Below are positions 1 to 4,445 of a stretch of 5,406 nt of DNA, in pieces. Location: NCBI GenBank assembly GCA_021814085.1, contig JAKAJA010000142.1, positions 1-5,406 of the forward strand, given 5' to 3'. The notes under the pieces are model-generated. The model saw nothing but the letters and a program-made list of their open reading frames with translations, made no database searches and was not told the origin of the DNA. Position numbers and translations under genes: made by a program. How positions within the stretch are numbered: the stretch's first letter is position 1; every line of letters starts with the position of its first letter. Origin of the DNA: Acidobacteriota bacterium (GTDB taxonomy: Bacteria; Acidobacteriota; UBA4820; DSQY01).

Positions 1-1
1 C

Positions 2-727
2 CGCGAGCGGATGCCCGCGGGCTCGTTGGATGTGCATCTTAATGGCCACAGGGTCAAAGGCATCGAAATCGGCGGCGAAGCATTCGCCCTCGATGGCAGC
101 ACGTTCACGGTGGACCCCGCCTTCATAAGGGACGGAGAGAACGAGATTCGTGTCTCCAGGAAATCGGGATCTGGATCCCTGTTTGCCTCGGCCTTGGCCC
201 GCTTCTACAGCCAGGAGGAACCCGTGAAAGCCGCTGGGGCCGGGCTCTCGGTCGTTCGACGCTACACTCTCCTCAAGCGCCTGCCCACCCTTCTGAAGGG
301 CGACATCATCGACCGGCAGGAGATCAAGGACGGAGATTCCCTCACGAGTGGGGACCGGGTGGAATGCATGCTTACCCTGACCGCCGACCACGATGTTGAC
401 TATGTCCTCGTGGAGGACTTTAAACCTGCGGGATTCGAGAGCCTTCAAGTCCGCAGCGGGGAGCAGATGTCGGCGCGGAGTCTGCCGGACCATGCCCAGG
501 TTCTGGAGCTGCACCAGGAGCTAAAGGACACCAAGGTTGCCCTGTTCCTGGACCACATCCCCAAGGGGTCCTGGGAGATTCGGTACGAGCTGGTCGCCGA
601 GGCCCCGGGCACCTACCACGCCATGCCGACCCGGGCCCAGGCCATGTACGCTCCCCACGTCCGGTGCAACAGCGACGAGATCCGCCTGACCGTGAAGGAT
701 AAACCGGGGCAGGGAGGAGCGAAATGA
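2..727 (+). CDS. Alpha-2-macroglobulin family protein, C-terminal part (5' end outside window)
   Basis: The reading frame is open from base 2, so the Met codon at 11 is probably internal and the gene begins upstream. About 241 residues are visible, against the roughly 1500-2000 of a complete bacterial alpha-2-macroglobulin. The last ~100 residues carry the family's C-terminal signature: a YVLVEDFKPAGFE stretch, then LFLDHIPKGSWEIRYEL, then the closing APGTYHAMPTRAQAMYAP segment with HVRCNSDEIRLTV. In known members this is the last macroglobulin-like domain, after the thioester domain. These proteins are periplasmic or lipid-anchored and are thought to trap proteases entering the envelope, often beside penicillin-binding protein 1C. 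The thioester motif and signal peptide would lie outside the window and cannot be checked. The stop overlaps the start of a 33-codon ORF. The family call is confident; the complete architecture is not visible. Confidence 0.85.
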   Translation, partial: RERMPAGSLDVHLNGHRVKGIEIGGEAFALDGSTFTVDPAFIRDGENEIRVSRKSGSGSLFASALARFYSQEEPVKAAGAGLSVVRRYTLLKRLPTLLKGDIIDRQEIKDGDSLTSGDRVECMLTLTADHDVDYVLVEDFKPAGFESLQVRSGEQMSARSLPDHAQVLELHQELKDTKVALFLDHIPKGSWEIRYELVAEAPGTYHAMPTRAQAMYAPHVRCNSDEIRLTVKDKPGQGGAK

Positions 728-825
728 GCGACGCCGGCTCTCTTCCCGTCAGCCAGGTACCAAATGAACGGTTGCACGCCAATCCGATGGGGCCTATCCT
801 GTTTCTGCAAAGACAGAAGACCTGA
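724..825 (+). CDS. 33-codon ORF coupled to the alpha-2-macroglobulin stop; small protein or gene remnant
   Basis: The ATG at 724 overlaps the upstream TGA in an ATGA junction and has a near-ideal ribosome binding site, AGGGAGG at 711-717 with a 6-nt spacer. The product is 33 residues (begins MSDAGSLPVSQ, ends FLQRQKT), with no signal peptide, membrane segment or recognisable motif. In many diderms the gene after an alpha-2-macroglobulin encodes penicillin-binding protein 1C, but this peptide does not resemble the start of one. Three readings are open: a real small protein, the stub of a lost coupled gene, or a chance ORF behind a purine-rich 3' end. I cannot choose between them. Confidence 0.3.
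   Translation: MSDAGSLPVSQVPNERLHANPMGPILFLQRQKT
772..800 (+). promoter_or_regulatory. Weak candidate sigma70-type promoter for the ankyrin gene
   Basis: TTGCAC (772-777) and TATCCT (795-800) are separated by exactly 17 bp, about 70 bp ahead of the ankyrin start. The -35 keeps only the TTG and the -10 matches 4 of 6 consensus bases. The site lies inside the 33-codon ORF. A small hairpin (TTCTG 803-807, CAGAA 814-818, 6-nt loop) follows; it has no T-run and is not a convincing terminator. The ankyrin gene could instead be read through from the alpha-2-macroglobulin gene. Confidence 0.22.
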
Positions 826-868
826 TCGGTAAGAAGTCGCCTGAATTTGTTGGCCAGGATCACCGGCG

Positions 869-2008
869 ATGAGAAACCGCTTACGCTTGGGGGGAGATGT
901 GAATCCAACATCGCGGCAGCTTCGTCTGTGGTTGGGATGCTCAGCCTTAATATGGGGCCTTTCGTGCTCTTTCCCGGTTTTGGCTCAGCCGGTTGTCGCT
1001 CCGCCGCTCGTCGCGGCGGCGAGGATGGGGGACGTCCGGCTCGTGAAGGATTTGCTCGCCAAGGGAAGTGATCCCAATCAGGTCGATGCCCAGGGTGAAA
1101 CGGCGCTGCACGAGGCCGCGTTCAGGGGAGACGTGGCCATCGCGGAGGCGCTGATTGCAGAGGGCGCGAAGGTCGACGTGACCGATCAGGCCGGCATCAC
1201 GCCCCTCCACGCCGCCGCTTTCGATGGCAGGTTGGAGGTCCTGGTCCTCCTGGTCAGGAGCGGAGCAAAGGTGCGCGCCACCGATCAGGGAGGATTGACC
1301 GCCCTCCACTACGCCGCATCGGGGGGCTTCACGGATATCGCCAAGCGCTTGGTCGCGGCCGGGGCGGACGGCACGGCCAAATCCGCTTCGGGGGCCACTC
1401 CCCTCACCATGGCCGAGAAGGCTCACCAGGAAGGTGTGGTAGCCTTCTTGAGGGCGCTCCCCACACAGTCTGCACCAACTGCCGTGCCGGTCGCGGCAAA
1501 GAAAGCGCGCATCATGATCACGGACGACAACCTCCCGAGCCATTCCATGGAGGCGGCTGACCTTCCCCCTTCGACAGGGCCGGCCACGACGCCCGGAGCA
1601 GCGACCTCATCCTATAGCGGATTAGCCAGCGGCGGCACCTCTTCAGGGTGGCCGTCGGACTCTGGGGCAAGGCAGCGCCTCGTTCGGATGAGAAACGAAC
1701 TTTTAGACAGTCTGGCGGAGCTCAAGAAAAAGTGCGCCGAATACAGTCGCCTGACCGACGCACTGGACAACAGCAGGCCGCTCGAGATGGATCAGGTTCC
1801 CCTGGCCTCCAAATACGAACCCACTGAAAGCGCTCCGACCCGGGACATCGACGGCAGCTGGACCGGAGGCAGCTTCGAAGGAGCGAGGCTCGCGTCGCGG
1901 AATGCCGCACATCATCTGGCCGAGGACTCTCATAATGCGTGTTCCGCCGTGAAGTCCATGGAAGACCGGATCGAGGCCTTGGACCGGGCGCTCGCCGGTC
2001 GCAGCTGA
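869..2008 (+). CDS. Exported ankyrin-repeat protein with C-terminal coiled coil
   Basis: The product is 379 residues. The ATG at 869 has AGGA at 856-859 with a 9-nt spacer. The N terminus looks like a Sec signal peptide with a long n-region (about 1-20), a hydrophobic core (LWLGCSALIWGLSCSFPVLA) and likely cleavage after VLA at about residue 39, so the protein should act in the periplasm or outside. Ankyrin repeats follow at about 46-74, 75-107, 108-140 and 141-172, with a degenerate fifth at 174-197. The inner ones show the TALHEAA, TPLHAAA and TALHYAA cores and the DVxxVxxLL/GADxx spacing. Residues 200-262 are a low-complexity P/A/S/T/G linker. About 266-298 is Leu-, Lys- and Glu-rich, predicted coiled coil, and 355-376 is another helical stretch. 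Ankyrin repeats mediate protein binding; the partner is unknown. The 160-residue C-terminal half matches no family I know. Confidence 0.85.
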   Translation: MRNRLRLGGDVNPTSRQLRLWLGCSALIWGLSCSFPVLAQPVVAPPLVAAARMGDVRLVKDLLAKGSDPNQVDAQGETALHEAAFRGDVAIAEALIAEGAKVDVTDQAGITPLHAAAFDGRLEVLVLLVRSGAKVRATDQGGLTALHYAASGGFTDIAKRLVAAGADGTAKSASGATPLTMAEKAHQEGVVAFLRALPTQSAPTAVPVAAKKARIMITDDNLPSHSMEAADLPPSTGPATTPGAATSSYSGLASGGTSSGWPSDSGARQRLVRMRNELLDSLAELKKKCAEYSRLTDALDNSRPLEMDQVPLASKYEPTESAPTRDIDGSWTGGSFEGARLASRNAAHHLAEDSHNACSAVKSMEDRIEALDRALAGRS

Positions 2009-2017
2009 AGTGGCGCC

Positions 2018-2059
2018 CCTGTGGACATTCTATTCATACCGAGATGATGGAACCACAGG
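2018..2059. terminator. Inverted repeat between converging genes, possible weak terminator
   Basis: CCTGTGG (2018-2024) and CCACAGG (2053-2059) form a perfect 7-bp inverted repeat with a 28-nt loop, inside the 75-bp gap between the ends of the ankyrin gene and the small minus-strand gene. The position suits a shared transcription end, but the loop is long and no T-run follows on either strand, so it does not look like a standard intrinsic terminator. Confidence 0.22.
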
Positions 2060-2083
2060 CCTGCCTGCACCATCGTTGGGACG

Positions 2084-2395
2084 CTATTCGGCGCCCGCCT
2101 CCTCCGGTCCGCAGAGATCCTTGCTCCGCTGGCGGGCATAATCCCACGCGGAGAACAGGACGCCGCTATGGGCGAGCGGGTTCGCGATGATGAAGGGGTC
2201 CTCGCCGAAGGACGTGTAGCTGAAGTTGAGCTCCTGGGCGGTCATACCCGGCTTGAGGGCGGACATCAGGTACTCATCGACGATCTTCTTGCACACTTCG
2301 ATCGCCTCCTCGAGGGTGGCGTACTCGCCAAGGGCGTAGCGCTCGGATTCGTCCATGTAGTGGAAGTTGTCGTCCACGAATACCTTGTAGGTCAT
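2084..2395 (-). CDS. Small conserved hypothetical protein (MTYKVFVDDNFHYMDE family)
   Basis: The product is 103 residues. The ATG is preceded on the minus strand by GGGAGG (2402-2407) with a 6-nt spacer, so the start is well supported. The N-terminal half (KVFVDDNFHYMDESERYALGEYATLEEAIEVCKKIVDEYL, about 4-43) reads as a beta strand, an acidic/aromatic turn and an amphipathic helix. The second half carries SYTSFGEDPFII (59-70) and FSAWDYA (81-87). I recognise this combination from small, widespread bacterial and archaeal hypothetical proteins but know of no assigned function. There is no signal peptide or membrane segment, so it is probably cytosolic. It is divergent from the GIY-YIG gene, with -10-like elements side by side between them. 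The C-terminal tail after about 90 is Glu/Ala-rich and probably disordered. Confidence 0.8.
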   Translation of the reverse strand: MTYKVFVDDNFHYMDESERYALGEYATLEEAIEVCKKIVDEYLMSALKPGMTAQELNFSYTSFGEDPFIIANPLAHSGVLFSAWDYARQRSKDLCGPEEAGAE

Positions 2396-2438
2396 GAATC
2401 GCCTCCCACCGGGCCCTCGCCGCCCGGCCAGAATCGCT

Positions 2439-2451
2439 TATCATGAGTATA
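2439..2451. promoter_or_regulatory. Back-to-back -10-like elements of divergent promoters
   Basis: TATCAT on the plus strand (2439-2444) and TATACT on the minus strand (complement of 2446-2451) each match 5 of 6 bases of the -10 consensus and lie one base apart in the short gap between the divergent genes. They would serve the GIY-YIG gene and the small hypothetical gene. Neither has a recognisable -35 at 16-18 bp, so the call rests on position and the -10 match only. If the plus-strand element is used, the upstream in-frame ATG at 2443 falls inside the promoter and cannot be the start of the GIY-YIG gene. Confidence 0.35.
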
Positions 2452-2462
2452 GGGCAGGTGAC

Positions 2463-2490
2463 ACTTGGGCCGCCGGCGGTGCCGCCAAGT
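2463..2490 (+). other. GC-rich stem-loop in the leader of the GIY-YIG gene
   Basis: ACTTGG (2463-2468) pairs perfectly with CCAAGT (2485-2490), enclosing 16 GC-rich bases. Inside lies a perfect 10-bp palindrome, CCGCCGGCGG (2470-2479), and an alternative short stem of GGCG (2475-2478) with CGCC (2483-2486). The structure ends 6 nt before the GAGG ribosome binding site at 2497-2500. It could modulate translation or bind a protein; no known riboswitch or protein site was recognised. Confidence 0.35.
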
Positions 2491-2505
2491 CCGGGCGAGG
2501 TCCCC

Positions 2506-2805
2506 ATGGGAAAATGGTACGTCTACATCATCCGCACGCGGTCCGGCACCCTCTATACGGGCACGACGACCGACGTGGAGCGCCGGTTCGCGGAGCACGG
2601 CCAGGGCGGATGCCGGGGCGCGAAATACTTGCGCTCCAGGGGCCCGCTTGAGTTGGTCTATCAAGTGAAAATCGGCGACCGGGCCCTAGCCGCCAAGGTG
2701 GAGTGGCGCATCAAGCGGCTGTCCAGGCAGAATAAGGAAGAGATCGTTTCCGCGGGGCTCAATGGACGGGCGCTGCTGGCCTTTCTCGGCCTGACGGGTT
2801 GCTGA
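2506..2805 (+). CDS. GIY-YIG domain protein, YhbQ/UPF0213 type
   Basis: The product is 99 residues, the usual size for this single-domain family. The N terminus WYVYIIRTRSGTLYTGTTTDVERRFAEH holds the GIY and YIG equivalents (VYI at 6-8, YTG at 17-19) and the conserved Arg pair (26-27) followed by His31. Next come AKYLRSRGPLELVY (39-52) and the helix AAKVEWRIKRLSRQNKEEIV (62-81) with the conserved metal-ligand Glu (66) and the IKxLSR motif. GIY-YIG domains are Mg-dependent DNA nucleases (UvrC, I-TevI). The small YhbQ type is usually annotated as a putative endonuclease, possibly in DNA repair or stress, without a firm role. I chose ATG 2506 over the in-frame ATG 2443 because GAGG lies 5 nt upstream, the domain begins at residue 4, and the extra 21 residues are Pro/Gly-rich and would overlap a -10 element and a stem-loop. 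It converges on the next gene. Confidence 0.88.
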   Translation: MGKWYVYIIRTRSGTLYTGTTTDVERRFAEHGQGGCRGAKYLRSRGPLELVYQVKIGDRALAAKVEWRIKRLSRQNKEEIVSAGLNGRALLAFLGLTGC

Positions 2806-2810
2806 GAGAC

Positions 2811-2827
2811 TCGCATGATGCTTGCGA
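2811..2827. terminator. Short hairpin between converging genes
   Basis: TCGCA (2811-2815) and TGCGA (2823-2827) form a 5-bp stem with a 7-nt loop, 5 bases after the GIY-YIG stop and within the 52-bp gap before the end of the converging gene. No T-run follows on either strand, so it is at best a weak termination or pausing element. Confidence 0.18.
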
Positions 2828-2857
2828 AGGGACCCGCGCCCATTCTCGAGGCAAACT

Positions 2858-3460
2858 TCAACCGTGCCAGGTGGCCTTGTAGAGGCAGGCCGGGGCACCG
2901 TCCAGAACGCACTCCGTGTGCCGGAGGCTGACGTCGGTCTTCCCGCCCATTTCCAAAATCTGTTCGAGCCAGCCGGAGAAGTCCTCGCAGAAGGCCTTCG
3001 AGATGGGGTGGAATCCGCTGATGCACGCTACGCCCCCAGCGTCGTGGAACTCCTCGGCGCTCAGGCTCCCGGCACTGTAATACATGCCCCACATGGACCC
3101 CGCGATCTTGAGCCACGTCTTCATGTTGGCGAGCTTGAGGAGGACCTTGTGGAAGGACGTGGCCTCGGTCTTGGCGGTGTAGCGCCCAATTTCTCGGCAC
3201 AGCCTGAAATCGCCCGTGCCGAATGCCCGGTCGATCCCCTCGTAGAGCCCCACCTGGTACCTGAAGGGATACCACGTGGAGGAGAGCACGGGGACGCTCA
3301 AGGCCTGCCGCAGGTCCGGGTCCAGCATGGGCAATACCCTCTCCATGGCACCGGCGCCGAAGCGCGCTTCCACGAACGCCATGGCGCCCTTTAGGGTGAA
3401 CCCCTTGCTGCGGATCGTGTCCGGGGCAGGCAGGCGCGAAAGGTCCGATGCTTCGGGCAT
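2858..3460 (-). CDS. V4R/DUF2378-like putative sensor-domain protein
   Basis: The product is 200 residues and looks soluble, with no signal peptide. The N-terminal half (KGFTLKGAMAFVEARFGAGAMERVLPMLD, about 19-47, then YPFRYQVGLYEGIDRAFG, 64-81) and the central helix region resemble the heme-NO-binding/DUF2378 (TIGR02265) style of fold. The last 50 residues fit the V4R pattern: FCEDFSGWLEQIL (157-169), then HTECVLDGAPACLYKATW (181-198) with paired Cys184 and Cys192. V4R domains bind small molecules or metal and act as sensor modules or enzyme accessories. The family link is from memory of the patterns, and no ligand can be named. The longer in-frame GTG start at 3499 was rejected: the ATG at 3460 has GAGGAGG (minus strand, 3466-3472) at 5 nt, and the promoter -10 lies inside the longer ORF. 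The gene is divergent from fadR, so co-regulation is possible but not shown. Confidence 0.72.
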   Translation of the reverse strand: MPEASDLSRLPAPDTIRSKGFTLKGAMAFVEARFGAGAMERVLPMLDPDLRQALSVPVLSSTWYPFRYQVGLYEGIDRAFGTGDFRLCREIGRYTAKTEATSFHKVLLKLANMKTWLKIAGSMWGMYYSAGSLSAEEFHDAGGVACISGFHPISKAFCEDFSGWLEQILEMGGKTDVSLRHTECVLDGAPACLYKATWHG

Positions 3461-3480
3461 GATGGCCTCCTCACCAGTGA

Positions 3481-3509
3481 AGTATAGGTCCCTCCCCACC
3501 GGCGTTCAA
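3481..3509 (-). promoter_or_regulatory. Sigma70-type promoter of the V4R-like gene
   Basis: Read on the minus strand, TTGAAC (complement of 3504-3509) and TATACT (complement of 3481-3486) are 17 bp apart and match 4 and 5 of 6 consensus bases. The predicted transcript would start near 3474, giving a leader of about 14 nt that leads straight into the GAGGAGG ribosome binding site. Between -10 and ribosome binding site lies the imperfect palindrome TCACCAGTGA (3471-3480), which could be an operator; its identity is unknown. Confidence 0.6.
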
Positions 3510-3590
3510 CAACGGCCAAGGTCCCAACCTGAGCGATGGCCCCTGAAGCGATAAGCCAGTGGCAATGGCGACGGGTATTTGGACGGCCCC

Positions 3591-3619
3591 TTGACTTCGG
3601 ATCCGGACGGTCATACATT
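3591..3619 (+). promoter_or_regulatory. Sigma70-type promoter of the fadR operon
   Basis: TTGACT (3591-3596, 5 of 6 consensus) and TACATT (3614-3619, 4 of 6) are separated by exactly 17 bp. Transcription would begin near 3626, about 60 nt before the fadR ATG and only a few bases ahead of the FadR-like operator. A protein bound there would block initiation or clearance, which fits autorepression. This placement also means the in-frame ATG at 3579 lies upstream of the promoter and is not the fadR start. Confidence 0.6.
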
Positions 3620-3628
3620 TGGTTCGAT

Positions 3629-3645
3629 AACTGGTCAGACCTCTT
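3629..3645 (+). promoter_or_regulatory. FadR operator
   Basis: The 17 bases AACTGGTCAGACCTCTT match the E. coli FadR consensus as I recall it (AACTGGTCNGACCTGTT) at every specified position except the 15th (C for G). The symmetric core GGTC-A-GACC is perfect. It begins about 3 bases past the predicted fadR transcription start, 39 bp before the ATG, which is a repressing position. The gene it precedes encodes a FadR whose DNA-contact residues are largely conserved, so site and protein support each other. The comparison is by memory and eye; binding has not been shown. Confidence 0.68.
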
Positions 3646-3664
3646 ACCAGTTGCTCTACCGGTT
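3646..3664 (+). repeat. Two further operator-like half-sites in the fadR leader
   Basis: ACCAGTT (3646-3652) is the exact inverted copy of the AACTGGT that opens the operator at 3629-3635, with 10 bases between them. ACCGGTT (3658-3664) repeats it 12 bp further on with one change. Together with the operator they make three half-site copies in 36 bp, ending 4 bases before the AGGGGG ribosome binding site. They may be auxiliary FadR half-sites, or a transcript hairpin formed by the AACTGGT/ACCAGTT pair. Confidence 0.4.
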
Positions 3665-3683
3665 GGCCAGGGGGAACCTCTTC

Positions 3684-4445
3684 ATGAAGCCTTCCACCTC
3701 TCCTAAAAAGCCCGCCTCGCATGCGGAGCAGTCGCTCATCACGGCGATCCTGGAAGGGAAGTTCCCCTCCGGATCGGCCCTCCCGGCCGAGCGCGACCTG
3801 GCTCGAAAACTCTACGTGACCCGGCCCACACTTCGCGAGGTTCTTGGACGCCTGGAGCGGGACGGATGGCTGACCATCCGGCAAGGCAAATCCACGGTCG
3901 TCAACGACATCTGGAGCAGTGGCGGCCTGAACGTGGTGAGCGGCATCGTCAGGCATGCGCGCGTCCTCCCCGTCGAATTCGTGCCCAGTCTCCTGGAGCT
4001 GAGGCTGCTCATGTCGCCTTTCTACGCCCGCGCGGCCGTCGAGCGAGCCGCGTCCGAGGTCGGCGCCTTCCTCTCGGGATACACCAAGCTCCCCGACACG
4101 GCGCGGGCCTTTGCATCGTTCGACTGGAAGCTCCACCACCTCCTCACCATGGCCTCGGGCAACCCCATCTTCACCCTCATCCTGAACGGCTTCTCGGGAT
4201 TTTACGAGCGGATGGCCCGGGTGTACTTCCGCCGCGCGGAGGCCAGGGACGCCTCCCGGGCGTTCTATGCCGCCCTCCTCAAATCGGCAGATCGCGAGGA
4301 CGGCACCGCCGCCGAACGCGCGACCCGCCGCGTGATGGCAGCGAGCCTCCAGCTCTGGCGCGCCGCCAGCGCGCCGCCCGAGGCCCCCGCCCCGAAGAAG
4401 CCGCGCGGGGCCAGGCGAGGGACCCGACGCGGAGGCAAGCCATGA
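3684..4445 (+). CDS. fadR: FadR-like acyl-CoA-responsive GntR-family regulator
   Basis: The product is 253 residues (E. coli FadR, 239). The winged helix at about 12-78 contains SALPAERDLARKLYVTRPTLREVLGRLERDGWLTIRQGK-type sequence that aligns without gaps to E. coli FadR at an offset of +2. Contact residues Arg35, Thr44, Arg45, Arg49, Gly66 and Lys67 are kept as Arg37, Thr46, Arg47, Arg51, Gly68 and Lys69; Thr46 becomes Pro48 and His65 becomes Gln67. The acyl-CoA-binding domain follows (GLNVVSGIV at 81-89, ASGNPIFTLILNGFSGFYERMARVYF at 157-182), with Ser219 and Trp223 kept as Ser221 and Trp225. FadR binds DNA as a dimer and releases it on binding long-chain acyl-CoA. ATG 3684 was chosen because AGGGGG lies 9 nt upstream, while the 35-residue in-frame extension spans the promoter and operator. 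The tail from about 231 is Pro/Arg/Lys-rich and absent from E. coli FadR. The stop overlaps the next start. Confidence 0.88.
   Translation: MKPSTSPKKPASHAEQSLITAILEGKFPSGSALPAERDLARKLYVTRPTLREVLGRLERDGWLTIRQGKSTVVNDIWSSGGLNVVSGIVRHARVLPVEFVPSLLELRLLMSPFYARAAVERAASEVGAFLSGYTKLPDTARAFASFDWKLHHLLTMASGNPIFTLILNGFSGFYERMARVYFRRAEARDASRAFYAALLKSADREDGTAAERATRRVMAASLQLWRAASAPPEAPAPKKPRGARRGTRRGGKP

Noticed and set aside
820..830. ACC-TGATC-GGT inverted half-sites upstream of the ankyrin gene, considered as a GntR-type operator
   Set aside because: Only 3-bp arms, outward orientation unlike TGGTNNNACCA, and no regulator in reach; expected by chance.
420..911. 163-codon minus-strand ORF opposite the macroglobulin 3' end
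   Set aside because: Composition is Arg/Pro/Gly-rich with no recognisable domain, and it lies opposite a clear coding frame; a typical GC-rich shadow.
947..1543. 198-codon minus-strand ORF opposite the ankyrin repeats
   Set aside because: The plus strand encodes unmistakable ankyrin repeats with a signal peptide; the minus product is an antisense shadow.
2661..3275. 204-codon minus-strand ORF overlapping the GIY-YIG and V4R-like genes
   Set aside because: It overlaps two supported genes in another frame and its product is Arg/Gly/Pro-rich without domain signals.
2822..3394. 190-codon plus-strand ORF opposite the V4R-like gene
   Set aside because: The opposite frame has a good promoter, ribosome binding site and V4R cysteine pattern; this one has none of these.
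3471..3480. TCACCAGTGA near the V4R-like promoter, considered as a second FadR site
   Set aside because: It shares only ACTGGT with the FadR consensus and lacks the GACC half; kept only as a possible unidentified operator.
3471..4139. 222-codon minus-strand ORF opposite fadR
   Set aside because: It runs antisense through a gene aligning colinearly with FadR and has no family signal.
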